From Chloroflexota bacterium (GTDB lineage: Bacteria > Chloroflexota > Dehalococcoidia > JACQUA01): a stretch of 64,000 bases of DNA. The notes below the pieces were generated by a model. That model saw nothing but the letters and a program-made list of their open reading frames with translations. It searched no databases and was not told the DNA's origin. The DNA lies in assembly GCA_016210565.1 (NCBI GenBank), contig JACQUA010000074.1, positions 1-64,000 of the forward strand, written 5' to 3'. Positions 25,531 to 36,673 of this stretch are shown piece by piece. The number at the start of each line of letters is the position of its first letter. Position 1 is the stretch's first letter. Position numbers and translations under genes: made by a program.

Positions 25531-25759
25531 AAGGATTCCAAGATTCCAAGATTAGAAGATTGAAGATTCCCCGCCTCGGGGGGATTGCAGATTCCCCGCC
25601 CCGGGGACGTTAACCACGAAAAGCACGAAAGACACGAAAGAGGAACGGTGCAGGAGCTACTCGCTACTTGCTACTGACTACTGAGGCACGCAGCAGCGTG
25701 CCGCTACGGCTACTCGCTACTCGCTACTCTTCCTACTCTTCCTACTCTCCCTACTCTCC
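25531..25759. repeat. Intergenic repeat block
   Basis: GATTCCAAGATTCCAAGATTAG, ACCACGAAAAGCACGAAAGACACG and a long run of CTACTCGCTACTCGCTACTC and TCCTACTCTTCCTACTCTCCC. No gene is seen. Confidence 0.7.
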
Positions 25760-26422
25760 CTACTCCTCCCCCCTCCCCTTCAGCCACTCCTTCCGGTCCC
25801 TGACGTCGCGGTCGTAGATGAACCGGTACCAGAGCACCTGCCAGGGGTGCGCCCCGGGCGTCATGGGACGGCGGTTGGCTTCCAGGCGTTTGATCACTAT
25901 GACCAACCAGATGGCTGTTCCGGCCGCCATCAATGGGTACGGCGCGCCGGAATACCAGCTCAGGGCGGGAAAGACGGCCACGCCAGCCAGGACGAACGGG
26001 GCAGTCTGGCGGAACGGCGTCCCCAGAAGGCCCGTGAGAATGGATACGGCCCCCTCCCTGGGCGCCAGTACCAGGAACGCCCCTACGACCGTGGCGATGC
26101 CCCGGCCGCCTTTGAACCCCAGAAACACGGACCAGTTGTGCCCGATCACGGAGGCCAGGGCGCCGGAAACCGCGGTGGTCAACCCCAGACCCAGAAGCTG
26201 TCCCAGGAAAGGCGGCAGGGCGCCCTTGATCATATCGGCCAGGAAAGCCGCCGCTCCGGCGCCGTGCGAGACTGTCTGCCACACATTGGCCGCACCGGTA
26301 GTGCCCGTCCCGGCCCGGGTGATATCTTTACCTTTGGACCATTTGCCTACCAGATAGGCAGACGGGATGGACCCCAGAAGGTAAGAACCGATGACGAAAA
26401 GGACCGCCAGGCCGTTTACCAA
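25760..26422 (-). CDS. plsY: Acyl-phosphate:glycerol-3-phosphate acyltransferase PlsY
   Basis: About 220 residues from TTG 26422. Multi-pass membrane enzyme making lysophosphatidic acid from acyl-phosphate and glycerol-3-phosphate. All three PlsY motifs are present: SIPSAYLVGK (residues 18-27), GTGTTGAANVWQTV, where the usual GSGNPGATN is slightly changed, and GHNWSVFLGFKGGRGIATVVG. The C-terminal extension of some 30 charged residues is longer than usual. Confidence 0.9.
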   Translation of the reverse strand: MVNGLAVLFVIGSYLLGSIPSAYLVGKWSKGKDITRAGTGTTGAANVWQTVSHGAGAAAFLADMIKGALPPFLGQLLGLGLTTAVSGALASVIGHNWSVFLGFKGGRGIATVVGAFLVLAPREGAVSILTGLLGTPFRQTAPFVLAGVAVFPALSWYSGAPYPLMAAGTAIWLVIVIKRLEANRRPMTPGAHPWQVLWYRFIYDRDVRDRKEWLKGRGEE

Positions 26423-26569
26423 TGTGAAATCCTGAGCCGGACAAGCCCGGAATGAAGAAATGACTAATGACGAAATTCGAATGAAGAATCAATGCTCCAA
26501 ATTTGAATGTTCAAAACGGCCTCACATTCGTCATTGGTCATTCGAATTTGATTCGTCATTCGGACTTCG

Positions 26570-27415
26570 TCATTCGTTATTTGGTCGCCCAAGCTTCTGG
26601 GCCAGCGCGATCAGGTCGCTGGCGCATTCTCTGGGTATTGGCGTCTCCCCGAGCGGCACCTCGAAATCGGCGTTGATGCCGTGGAAATCGCTGCCTCCGG
26701 TGACGATAAGCCCGAAATTGCGGGCCAGTTGTATCAGCCTGGTGATTTCAGGCGCCGGGGACTTCGCGTAGTAGGCTTCCAGTCCCAGCAGTCCAGCTTT
26801 CTTCAGACGGCCCAGAAGGTCGGTCAGCTCGGGCGCGGTGCCGGGATGGGCCAGTACCGGCAGTCCGCCGGCCTCCAGCACCAGGGCCACGGCCTCCTCG
26901 GGCGACATCTTCTCCCTTTCGACATAGGCCGGGCCTTCACGGCCGATGTACCTGTCGAAGGCTTCCTTGAAGGAAGCGATATAGCCCTTTTCCAGCATGG
27001 CCTGGGCGATGTGCGGACGTCCCACCGACCCGCTGCCGGCCAGTTCCTGCACCCGCTTCCATTCGATGTCCACTCCCAGGTTATAGAGTTTGGCTATCAT
27101 CCGGGTGGCGCGCGTCAGGCGGGATTCCCGGAGTTTGGCCAGTTTCCGGTTCAGCTCTTCGCTCCGGTAGTCAATGAAGTAGCCCAGCAGATGGACTTCG
27201 CCGTGGGGAACGTCGGTCCCGATTTCAACGCCGGGGATGACTTTAATAGTGGAAATGGTCCTGGCGGCTTCCATCGCCCTGGTGATGCCTTCCGTGGAGT
27301 CGTGGTCGGTCAGGGCGATGATGGTCAGTCCCGACTTCGCCGCCAGATGCACGAGCTCCGCCGGGCTGTAATGCCCGTCGGAGGCGTTGCTGTGCAAATG
27401 GAGGTCAACGCCCAT
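26570..27415 (-). CDS. PHP-domain phosphoesterase
   Basis: I start at ATG 27415 (MGVDLHLHSNASDG); the longer ORF is a read-through of a tandem repeat. About 281 residues. PHP signature residues are present: DLHLHS..SDG, ALTDHDST, PGVEIGTD, LAHPG and GGSDFHG, supplying the metal-binding His and Asp set. This family (YciV/RnmV-like) includes 3',5'-nucleotide bisphosphate phosphatases and 5'-3' exonucleases. It lies downstream of ymdB and rny on the same strand, which fits RNA or nucleotide turnover. Confidence 0.85.
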   Translation of the reverse strand: MGVDLHLHSNASDGHYSPAELVHLAAKSGLTIIALTDHDSTEGITRAMEAARTISTIKVIPGVEIGTDVPHGEVHLLGYFIDYRSEELNRKLAKLRESRLTRATRMIAKLYNLGVDIEWKRVQELAGSGSVGRPHIAQAMLEKGYIASFKEAFDRYIGREGPAYVEREKMSPEEAVALVLEAGGLPVLAHPGTAPELTDLLGRLKKAGLLGLEAYYAKSPAPEITRLIQLARNFGLIVTGGSDFHGINADFEVPLGETPIPRECASDLIALAQKLGRPNNE

Positions 27416-27420
27416 GGGCG

Positions 27421-27659
27421 ACCCCCGTTGACCAGGGAAAGACCCTTCGACTTCGCTCAGGGTGACAGTGCAGGGGAAAGACCCTTCGACTGCGCTCGGG
27501 GTGACAGTGCAGGGGAAAGACCCTTCGACTTCGCTCGGGGTGACAGTGCAGGGGAAAGACCCTTCGACTTCGCTCGGGGTGACAATGGGAAAAGACCCTT
27601 CGGCTGCGCTCAGGGTGACAGCGCCTTTGCTCAGGGTGACAGTGCAGGTCAACGCCCAC
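27421..27659. repeat. Tandem repeat, about 39 bases, five copies
   Basis: Units of GGGGAAAGACCCTTCGACTTCGCTCGGGGTGACAGTGCA in five near-identical copies plus a partial one. The unit belongs to the dispersed TTCGACTGCGCTCAGGGTGACA family (also 31560-31670, 54890-55020 and 61865-61925). A 13-base sequence AGGTCAACGCCCA occurs on both sides of the array. The array is read through by an ORF on each strand but is not coding. Confidence 0.85.
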
Positions 27660-28437
27660 TGGAGGCCCCCACGGCGACTTTTCGGTCCACCCGCGCTATG
27701 CTCCGGGCTTTGCCGGTTTCTTCGTCTATGTCGATGAGGACGGCGTTGAATATCACGTCGCCTTCGCCGACGGAAATGCGGTGGGGCATTCTCTTCAGGA
27801 AGCGGTCGGTGATGGATTTCTTCTCGTCGCCGATCACGGAGTCTTCCGGCCCGACCATACCGATATCGGTAACATAAGCCGTGCCCCCGGGCAGGACGCG
27901 GGCGTCCACCGTTCCGATGTGGGTATGGGTGCCGAAAACCGCGCTCACGCGGCCATCCAGGTACCAGCCCATGGCGGACTTTTCCGCGGTAGCCTCGGCG
28001 TGCATGTCAACGACGACGATGCGCGGCCCCGGACCGAGCCCGGCGAGGAGAACGTCCATGGCCCGGAAGGGACAGTCGTAGGGGCCGATGAAGACGCGGC
28101 CCAGCAGATTCACAATGACGGCGTTGTTTATTTCCAGGTGTCCGCGGCCGGGGACGCCCGGGGGATAGTTCAGGGGCCGGATGATAGGTAGAGGCCCGTC
28201 CACGTGGGGGATGATTTCTTTGTTGTCCCAGATATGATTGCCGGAGGTAAGGACGTCTGCGCCGCAATCCAGCAACTCGCGGGCGGTATCCGGCGTCAGC
28301 CCCTTCCCTCCCGCCGCGTTTTCGGCGTTGGCGACCACGGTATCTATGGAGTATTCAAGGCGCAGGCCCGGCAGAAGGCTTTTGACGGCTCTTCTGCCAG
28401 GCCTGCCTATTACATCACCGATAGCCAGGATCCGCAA
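27649..28437 (-). CDS. ymdB: YmdB-family metallophosphoesterase
   Basis: 262 residues from TTG 28437. Calcineurin-like motifs are clear: GDVIGRPGR, NAENAAGGKGL, GNHIWDN, DMHAEATAEK and FGTHTHIGTVDARVLPGGTAYVTDIGM. These define the TIGR00282/YmdB family, 2',3'-cyclic-nucleotide 2'-phosphodiesterases. The gene is 11 bases downstream of rny, a conserved pairing. Its extreme 3' end reaches the tandem repeat array. Confidence 0.9.
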   Translation of the reverse strand: MRILAIGDVIGRPGRRAVKSLLPGLRLEYSIDTVVANAENAAGGKGLTPDTARELLDCGADVLTSGNHIWDNKEIIPHVDGPLPIIRPLNYPPGVPGRGHLEINNAVIVNLLGRVFIGPYDCPFRAMDVLLAGLGPGPRIVVVDMHAEATAEKSAMGWYLDGRVSAVFGTHTHIGTVDARVLPGGTAYVTDIGMVGPEDSVIGDEKKSITDRFLKRMPHRISVGEGDVIFNAVLIDIDEETGKARSIARVDRKVAVGASSGR

Positions 28438-28448
28438 TAGTCTACTTT

Positions 28449-29978
28449 CTACTTAGCGTATTCGACAGCCCTCGTCTCCCTGATGACGGTAACCTTAATC
28501 TGACCTGGGTATTCCAGACTCTCTTGTATTTTTTTGACGATATCGCGGGCGAGGCGTAAAGCCCCGAGATCGTCTATGCTTTCGGGTTTGACTAAGATAC
28601 GCATTTCGCGGCCGGCCTGGATGGCGTAGGACTTTTCCACGCCCTCAAAGCTATTGGCGATGCTCTCAAGGTTCTCCAGCCGCTTCAAGTAATGTTCGAC
28701 CGACTCTTTCCGAGCCCCTGGTCTGCCTCCGCTGATAGCGTCGGCGGCGGAGACGATGAAGCCCATGATGCTCATGTTCCCAGCCTCGCCGTGATGTTCG
28801 GCGATCCCCGCCACCACCTCTTTGTTCCTTTCCCATTGCTGCACGACTTCAGCGCCGATGCTGGCGTGAGGCCCTTCGACCTGGTGGTCGATGGCTTTCC
28901 CGAGGTCGTGAAGGAGCCCGGACTTCTTGGCGACGTCCACATTGGCCCCCAGCTCAGCAGCGATGGAACTTGCCAGATAAGACACTTCCAGGCTATGTTG
29001 CAAGACGTTTTGTCCATAGCTGGTCCTGAACTTCAGCCGGCCCAGGAGCTTGATGATTTCCGGGTGCAGGCCTGGAACTCCTGCCTTGACCCCGGCCTGT
29101 TCCCCTTCGGTGCGCATGGTTTCTTCCACCTCGGTCCTCGCCCTTTCCACCACGTCTTCGATCCGGGCGGGATGGATGCGGCCGTCGAGGATCAGCTTGT
29201 TCAGGGCGACCCGCGCCACCTCACGGCGGACGGGGTCAAAACACGCTAAGGTCACTGCTTCGGGGGTATCATCTATGATCAGGTCTACGCCCGTAGCATG
29301 CTCCAGAGCCCTGATGTTCCTTCCTTCCCGGCCGATGAGCCGCCCCTTCATTTCGTCGCTGGGCAGCGGCACCGTGGAAACAGAGATGTCAGAGACCACG
29401 TCGGTGGCGCAACGCTGGATAGTCGAACTGAGGATGGCGCGGGCCCTCTCGTCGGCCTCCCGTTTCACCGATTCCTCCCATTCCCGCACCCGCCGCGATG
29501 CGTCCTCCCTGGTCTCGGCTTCCATGGCCCGGAGCAATTCCTGCTTGGCCTGGTCGGTGCTCATGCCCGCGACCACTTCCAGTTGCTGCAGTTCCTTCTT
29601 CTTGAGGGTTTCCACCTGTAATCTGATGGCCTGGGTTTCCTTGTCCCTGATGTTCAGATTGTGCTCTCTGCGTTCCAGGATGTCCAGCTTCTTTTCCAGG
29701 GTTTCGTCTTTCTGGCTCAAACGCCTCTCCGAACGGTTCAGTTCGGTGCGGCGTTCGCGATACTCCGCTTCGGCTGCATTCTTGTCCTTGATCGTCTGCT
29801 CTTTGGCCTCAAGGAGTATCTCTTTGCTTTTGGTCTTCGCTTCTTCGATAAGCGATTCGGCTTGTTGTTTTGCCTCTTCCAGTTTCTTTCTGGCGACCAC
29901 CTGTTTGTAGTACTGTCCTGCGACAGCGCCGCCTACCAGGCAGGCCAGAGAAACCAGTATTGTTATCAGGACGGACAT
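28449..29978 (-). CDS. rny: Ribonuclease Y
   Basis: 509 residues, the usual size. An N-terminal transmembrane helix ([20 protein letters not shown]) is followed by a long coiled coil (about 30-190), a KH domain ([23 protein letters not shown]) and an HD domain ([25 protein letters not shown]) with the metal-binding His-Asp pair. RNase Y is the membrane-bound endonuclease that starts mRNA decay in Gram-positive and related bacteria. It probably forms an operon with ymdB. Confidence 0.96.
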   Translation of the reverse strand: MSVLITILVSLACLVGGAVAGQYYKQVVARKKLEEAKQQAESLIEEAKTKSKEILLEAKEQTIKDKNAAEAEYRERRTELNRSERRLSQKDETLEKKLDILERREHNLNIRDKETQAIRLQVETLKKKELQQLEVVAGMSTDQAKQELLRAMEAETREDASRRVREWEESVKREADERARAILSSTIQRCATDVVSDISVSTVPLPSDEMKGRLIGREGRNIRALEHATGVDLIIDDTPEAVTLACFDPVRREVARVALNKLILDGRIHPARIEDVVERARTEVEETMRTEGEQAGVKAGVPGLHPEIIKLLGRLKFRTSYGQNVLQHSLEVSYLASSIAAELGANVDVAKKSGLLHDLGKAIDHQVEGPHASIGAEVVQQWERNKEVVAGIAEHHGEAGNMSIMGFIVSAADAISGGRPGARKESVEHYLKRLENLESIANSFEGVEKSYAIQAGREMRILVKPESIDDLGALRLARDIVKKIQESLEYPGQIKVTVIRETRAVEYAK

Positions 29979-30256
29979 ATCACCTCGCTTTCGCCTGGAT
30001 ATATCCGGGTCAGATTAAGCGTCCTGACGAGGTTGCTCTCTCAACCCTGTTAAATACTACCTTTTGGGGGGAGTAATGTCAAGGAAAGGTAGCAAAAAGA
30101 AGGGTGTAGCCCATGGCTTTAGCCTTGCGGGGGCGGTGCAGTGTCCTTTTCATCCCACCCATGTGTCCATGCCGAAGCAAGGCATTAACTGGCGACTGCG
30201 AAGACAGCTTTGACAATTACGTAGAATGATAATGTGCATTATGATAAGATGATGCC

Positions 30257-30325
30257 GTGCTATTCGAGTGGGATCCTGGGGAAGCCAAACGGAACCCCCA
30301 TCGGGGATCACAATTTAACAATTCC
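30257..30325 (+). pseudogene. Possible 5' fragment of a brnT toxin gene
   Basis: From GTG 30257 the frame reads LFEWDPGEAKRN and then HRG, like the start of BrnT toxins (FEWDP.KA..N...HGV.F). Similarity is lost after about 20 codons and no BrnA antitoxin is seen. It is a short match and therefore uncertain. Confidence 0.35.
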
Positions 30326-30363
30326 GAAATCATTTGGAAACATCCGGCGGCTATACTCGGACT

Positions 30364-30567
30364 ATGGGCATAGACCTGTTCCAGATATCGCAAAGTAAGG
30401 GTATCTACCACACCCTGTACCTGTGGTCGATGCTGTCCCCGAAGTCGCCCCGCGCCGAAGAGCCGGCTGCCGCCGCTGAGGCCGCCGCAGGGCCGATCGG
30501 ACAGACTGACCGCGAGGAACCCAGGGTGCTGTCTTCCCCCTCAGTTACCCGAGATACCGAACTCTGA
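30364..30567 (+). CDS. Doubtful small ORF
   Basis: 67 codons from ATG 30364, without a clear ribosome-binding site. The first half (GIDLFQISQSKGIYHTLYLW) looks protein-like; the second half is Ala/Glu-rich. I know no family for it. It may be a chance frame. Confidence 0.2.
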   Translation: MGIDLFQISQSKGIYHTLYLWSMLSPKSPRAEEPAAAAEAAAGPIGQTDREEPRVLSSPSVTRDTEL

Positions 30568-30926
30568 ATTTATCCCGCGCCCTTCCATGTGCCGGCCCTT
30601 CTCCCCGGTCCGGGCCGGTGTGCCCATCTCCAATCCCTGCTGCGTGGTCCCTCCCTGCACAAATCCGCGAAAAGATTCGCTTTGCTCAGGGTTAGGGTGA
30701 GGTGGGTGAAGCGCCCTCTGCCGAAGAAGGGGAGACCGCCGTCAGTGTTGGGCGCCGAACCCACCGGGTCCCCGCCCCGGAATGGTGGGTTACGCTCGCG
30801 TCCGGAGGAATGCTGTTTGGTACGTCTTATCCACGGATGTCCGGCCAACCGGGTATGGCGTGTCGGCTCGCTTCACCCACCCTACGGGGCTACCTTTTCG
30901 TGTGTTTCATGGTTAGCCCGTCCCGA

Positions 30927-31508
30927 TCACCCCGCGTTGAATTCGTTCATCGCGGCCTGGAGGCCTTCCGTCAGGACGCACAGAAGGGCCTCGGAGGCTC
31001 GGTCCAGCGCCTCATCAATAATCTCTCTTTCCTCCCGGGTGAACTCCGTCAGAACGAAGTCTATCGCCGGATTCAATGCCATGGTGGTTGGGGGGTGGCC
31101 GATGCCGACGCGGAGTCGGGGAAAGTCGCGGTTGCCCAGGGCGTCGATGATGGACTGAAGTCCCCGGTGCCCGCCGGAGCCGCCCCCCGGCCGGATGCGG
31201 ATCTTGCCCGCCGGCAGGTCCATATCGTCGCAAACCACCATTATCTCTGAGGGCTGCAGGCGGTACTTGTTGACCAGTCCTTGAACGGAAAGGCCGCTGA
31301 GGTTCATGTAGGTCTGCGGTTTGGCCAACACCAGGCGTCGCCCCTCCACATCCCCCTCAGCGATTTTCGCCTTGCTCTGTTTACGGTCGAAGGTCAGGCC
31401 GTGCTTTTTGCCGAACCGGTCCACGACCATGAACCCGATGTTATGGCGGTGCCGGAGGTGTTCTTTACCGGGGTTGCCGAGACCGACAAATAGCTTTACA
31501 AGTTCCAA
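30927..31508 (-). CDS. pth: Peptidyl-tRNA hydrolase
   Basis: 193 residues from TTG 31508. It frees tRNA from peptidyl-tRNA dropped off ribosomes. Diagnostic elements: FVGLGNPG, HRHNIGFMVVD (catalytic His), KPQTYMNLSG and DDMDLPAGKIRIRPGGGSGGHRGLQSI (catalytic Asp and His). Full family length. The start lies at the edge of a CAAGTTCCAA repeat, so the exact initiation codon is uncertain by a few residues. Confidence 0.95.
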   Translation of the reverse strand: MELVKLFVGLGNPGKEHLRHRHNIGFMVVDRFGKKHGLTFDRKQSKAKIAEGDVEGRRLVLAKPQTYMNLSGLSVQGLVNKYRLQPSEIMVVCDDMDLPAGKIRIRPGGGSGGHRGLQSIIDALGNRDFPRLRVGIGHPPTTMALNPAIDFVLTEFTREEREIIDEALDRASEALLCVLTEGLQAAMNEFNAG

Positions 31509-31850
31509 GTGTCAAGTTCCAAACAATCGACCATCCCGACGAGTCGGGACAATGAACGATGAAAATGTCATTCTGAGCGAAGCGAGCGCAGCGAGCGCAG
31601 TCGAAGAATCTTTCGAGGTGGGGCGCCGGACGAAAGACCCTTCGACTGCGCTCAGGGTGACATTTTCAGAGCAATCGACCATCCCACGAGTCGGGACCAG
31701 GGAGGATGAAAACCACCGCCATTCCCGTGAAGACGGGAATCCACCACGAACGTATGCCCTGCATGGATTCCCGCCTGCGCGGGAATGACGGTCTATTGTC
31801 GGGGCAAATTCAAAAATCGAAGATTAAAATGGGGCACGCGCAGCGTGCCG
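31509..31850. repeat. Intergenic repeat block
   Basis: About 340 bases with AAGTTCCAAGTGTCAAGTTCCAAAC, CATCCCGACGAGTCGGGACAATG, GAAAGACCCTTCGACTGCGCTCAGGGTGACA, CATTCCCGTGAAGACGGGAATCC and GATTCCCGCCTGCGCGGGAATGACGG palindromes, ending in GGCACGCGCAGCGTGCCGC. No gene is seen. Confidence 0.8.
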
Positions 31851-33998
<2,148 letters not shown>

Positions 33999-34031
33999 TT
34001 ATTCGTGGTTCCACTTCGGGCGGAAAGCGGC

Positions 34032-34403
34032 CTATTTGGCCGAAGTGTCGGACTGGAAGAGGCCGAACTTGTTCCCTTCGGTGTCGCTGCAATACGCTGC
34101 CCAGCCGACTCCGGGAATGGCCATTTTGGGCATCACGACCTTGCCGCCGCCGGCGGTGACCTTTTTGAGATAATCGTCCACCGAGGGAACTTCGATGGAG
34201 TTGGTCACGGCGGTGGCGAGGGGTTCCTGTCGCCGCATCAGGGCCCCGTTGATGCCCGGCTGGTTATCGGGACCGGTGGTCACGAGCCAGTAGTCTTCGG
34301 GACCGGCGTATTTGTCGATCTTCCAGGCAAATACTTTGGTGTAGAATTTCACCGCGCGGTCGGGATTATCGATGGGTATTTCGAAATGGACAACCCTGGG
34401 CAT
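34032..34403 (-). CDS. VOC (glyoxalase/bleomycin-resistance) family protein
   Basis: 123 residues with two betaalphabetabeta halves: PRVVHFEIPIDNPDRAVKFYTKVFAWKI and SIEVPSVDDYLKKVTAGGGKVVMPKM, ending YCSDTEGNKFGLFQSD. The His near residue 6 and the Glu in the second half are candidate metal ligands. The substrate cannot be deduced. Single gene flanked by repeats. Confidence 0.88.
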   Translation of the reverse strand: MPRVVHFEIPIDNPDRAVKFYTKVFAWKIDKYAGPEDYWLVTTGPDNQPGINGALMRRQEPLATAVTNSIEVPSVDDYLKKVTAGGGKVVMPKMAIPGVGWAAYCSDTEGNKFGLFQSDTSAK

Positions 34404-34586
34404 GATTTCCTCCGTTTCCGTACGGGCACGCTGCGCGTGCCCTCGCCCGGCCAGACACCCTGGCCGTAGGGGCGGACCCGTGTGTCCGCCCGCCCACCCG
34501 GATGCTCACCGTAGTATAGCATACCGAAAGGAGAGAGGAAAAAGGAGAAGCGAGACAGTAGATAGAGACTTTTTGACACGACGGAG

Positions 34587-34592
34587 TATAAT
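34587..34592 (+). promoter_or_regulatory. Probable -10 box of the RelE-type module
   Basis: TATAAT lies 28 bases before ATG 34621. A TTGACA is present but only eight bases upstream of it, too close to act as its -35; no better -35 is seen. Confidence 0.35.
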
Positions 34593-34620
34593 TGAAAGCG
34601 TCGATATTGAGAGGTCAAAC

Positions 34621-34836
34621 ATGAACAAAGTTGAATCCAGGGCTGAAGTTTTCAACATTGCTTTCAAGTCCCTGTCAAAAGCCGAAAGAAAAGCTGTACT
34701 GGCACTCTTGCTGGAAGCTCCCGAAGTGCGCGAAGACTTACTCGATCTGGCGATAATAGAGCAGCGGAAAGGAGAACTTTCGAAACCTTTTCGGGACCAT
34801 CTGGCTGAGCGCAAGCAGAAAAGCCGATCCAGGTGA
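34621..34836 (+). CDS. Antitoxin-like protein of RelE/ParE module
   Basis: I start at ATG 34621 after GAGAGG; 71 residues, helical and charged (AFKSLSKAERKAVLALLLEAPEVREDLLDLAII). Four-base overlap with the RelE-like gene. It has no named family that I recognise; its role is inferred from size, charge and overlap. Confidence 0.7.
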   Translation: MNKVESRAEVFNIAFKSLSKAERKAVLALLLEAPEVREDLLDLAIIEQRKGELSKPFRDHLAERKQKSRSR

Positions 34837-35090
34837 GCTACCAGGTCCAGATCGTCCCGTCGGCCGAAAAAGAGATGAACAAACTGCCGGAAGAAGCTCA
34901 CGCGCGGATAAGCAGCAAGATTCTCTCTTTGGAAAACCAACCGAGACCGGTGGGGGTTAAGAAACTGAGTGGCGGCAAGGAAGAATACCGGCTGCGCATT
35001 GGAGATTACCGGGTCTTGTACACGGTCGATGACAAGGGTCAGGTAGAGCAGGTCTTTGCAGTGGGTCACCGCAAAGACACTTGTCGTTAG
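34833..35090 (+). CDS. RelE/ParE-family toxin
   Basis: 85 residues from GTG 34833. It matches the RelE/ParE fold: YQVQIVPSAEKEMNKLPEEAHARI, then LSGGKEEYRLRIGDYRVLYTVDDKGQVEQVFAVGHRKD, with the typical R.G.YR..Y and GHR.D. RelE-type toxins cut mRNA on the ribosome. The methyltransferase ORF begins within ten bases of its end, so the three genes may be co-transcribed. Confidence 0.9.
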   Translation: MSYQVQIVPSAEKEMNKLPEEAHARISSKILSLENQPRPVGVKKLSGGKEEYRLRIGDYRVLYTVDDKGQVEQVFAVGHRKDTCR

Positions 35091-35149
35091 AAAATGGAAA
35101 CTCTTTCCTATCCTGGCTCGGAATCAACGAAGCTTGCTGTTTTTCTGAC

Positions 35150-36073
35150 ATGAGAATAGCAGCTGCCTTCGATTCTGAGGCTGAGCTAGTCTTCTTTGAA
35201 GGGGAGTGCCTCGATCTGCTCCGCCAGCTACCTGATGGCCTGGTGAAACTGGTGGTCACGTCGCCGCCGTACAACCTGGGCAAACCGTACGAAAACCGGC
35301 TGGCTCTGGACGAGTACGTTGACCAGCAGCGCCGGGTGATCGAGCAGTGCGTGCGCGTGCTGGGCGAGGGAGGCAGCATCTGCTGGCAGGTCGGCAACTA
35401 TGTTGGTAACGGGGAGATCGTGCCCCTGGATGTCGTTCTTTATCCGCTATTTGCCGAACTGGGGCTGCAACTGCGCAACCGGATAGTATGGGCCTTCGGG
35501 CACGGGCTGCACGCGTCCAGGCGATTCTCTGGGAGATACGAGGTAGTCCTGTGGTTTACGAAAGGTAGCGTGTATACTTTCAACCTTGACGCCGTCCGCG
35601 TGCCGCAGAAATATCCGGGAAAGAAGTACTTCAAAGGACTCAGGAAGGGGGAACTCTCCTGTAACCCCCTGGGGAAAAATCCCGGGGATATCTGGGAAAT
35701 CCCCAATGTCAAGGCCAATCACGTGGAAAAGACGGTCCACCCCTGCCAGTTCCCGGTGGAGCTGGTGGAACGGCTGGTGCTGGCGATGACCCGGGAAGGG
35801 GACTGGGTCCTGGACCCTTTCATGGGTGTGGCGAGCCCGGCGATAGCGGCTTTGATGCACCACAGGAAGGCGATCGGCGCGGAGATCAAGCCGGAGTACG
35901 TGGAAACGGCCCGGCAGCGGATTGCCGCGGCCGTCGAGGGTGAATTGCGCATCCGCCCGATGTCCAGGGCGGTCTATGACCCCGGCGAACCTGGCGCCAA
36001 TGTCCCCCCGCAGACCGTGCGTCTGGAGCCGGGGCCAGTGCAACTGCAACTGACCGAGGCTGGCGGCCCGTGA
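35150..36073 (+). CDS. DNA methyltransferase (N6_N4_Mtase family)
   Basis: Start uncertain: TTG 35081 or ATG 35150; I prefer the second (about 307 residues) since it starts just before the conserved domain. The catalytic motif IV is TSPPYNLGKPY and the SAM-binding motif I DPFMGVASPAIAA lies near the C-terminus, the beta-class order. TSPPY favours N4-cytosine methylation. The GxG of motif I is altered (FMGVAS). No restriction endonuclease gene is adjacent, so this looks like an orphan methylase or part of an atypical system. Confidence 0.87.
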   Translation: MRIAAAFDSEAELVFFEGECLDLLRQLPDGLVKLVVTSPPYNLGKPYENRLALDEYVDQQRRVIEQCVRVLGEGGSICWQVGNYVGNGEIVPLDVVLYPLFAELGLQLRNRIVWAFGHGLHASRRFSGRYEVVLWFTKGSVYTFNLDAVRVPQKYPGKKYFKGLRKGELSCNPLGKNPGDIWEIPNVKANHVEKTVHPCQFPVELVERLVLAMTREGDWVLDPFMGVASPAIAALMHHRKAIGAEIKPEYVETARQRIAAAVEGELRIRPMSRAVYDPGEPGANVPPQTVRLEPGPVQLQLTEAGGP

Positions 36074-36295
36074 CGCAGGTGCGGCGGGCTGGTTTTTTCA
36101 CCAACTTTCACCCTCACCTAACCTCTCCCATCGAGGGAGTGGGATTTTCGCAGCAATCACCCGTGCTTGGTCGGCCAAGCGCCATGAAGGATGAAAACAA
36201 CGGCTCACCCCGACGGGTCGGGGTGGTACCGGGTCACGGCTGTGCCGAGCCAAAGCCTATTTCCGTGGCAATGTCCTGAAAGGTTCAGCATAAAC

Positions 36296-36673
36296 ATGAA
36301 ACGAATTCTCTTTTTGGCCCTGGTTCTTCTCACCCTGGTCCCTGTTGCCTGTGATTTCGGGCCTGAGCTGGCAGCGCCCGCACCGGGCGAGTTGCAATTC
36401 ACCGTGGCCGCCGGGCAGAAGTACACCGTGGCCGTGCCTCTACGGGAAGGGGGTACCGTTCAAGGCACTTTGAGTGTGAGCGGACCGGAGAACTTCATCG
36501 ATTTCTACGTCAGAGGCCCGAACGGGGAGCTGTCTTTTGGGGTGGTGAGGGTGGCGGGGGGACAGAGCTTTGAGATGAAGGCCGAGGCGGACGGCACCTA
36601 CACGCTGGTATTCGATAACAGTTTTTCTTTTGGTTCGTCCCGCCAGGTCAGTCTGAATTACCGGACACGATAG
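36296..36673 (+). CDS. Stand-alone GOLD-domain lipoprotein
   Basis: ATG 36296; 125 residues. Signal peptide and lipobox (LLTLVPVAC, Cys near 19). The mature part is one beta-rich domain: LQFTVAAGQKYTVAVPL, GTVQGTLSVSG, IDFYVRGPNGE and finally DGTYTLVFDNSFSFGSSRQVSLNY. The last motif is the same GOLD C-terminal signature found in the kinase at 8516 and the lipoprotein at 10232, although this gene is 17 kb away. It may be another ligand-binding partner of that system. Confidence 0.75.
   Translation: MKRILFLALVLLTLVPVACDFGPELAAPAPGELQFTVAAGQKYTVAVPLREGGTVQGTLSVSGPENFIDFYVRGPNGELSFGVVRVAGGQSFEMKAEADGTYTLVFDNSFSFGSSRQVSLNYRTR

Larger units (their letters stand above)
29979..30926. repeat. Long intergenic region with repeats and gene fragments
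   Basis: About 950 bases between rny and pth without a convincing gene. It contains a possible brnT fragment near 30257, a weak ORF at 30364-30567, and from 30665 to 30905 repeat-type DNA (AGATTCGCTTTGCTCAGGG, GTGGGTGAAGC, GGTGGGTTACGCTCGCG, CTTCACCCACCCTACGG). The rny promoter is presumably between 29979 and 30060, but I cannot pick it. Confidence 0.6.

Noticed and set aside
27421-27659. CRISPR-like array
   Set aside because: The units are contiguous near-identical repeats with no unique spacers and no cas genes nearby; the unit belongs to a dispersed intergenic repeat family.
26681-27877. 398-aa + strand ORF across the PHP gene and tandem repeat
   Set aside because: Shadow frame that includes the repeat; PHP motifs are on the minus strand.
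30334-30567. 77-aa ORF from 30334
   Set aside because: The longer start lacks any signal; even the shorter form from 30364 is kept only as doubtful.
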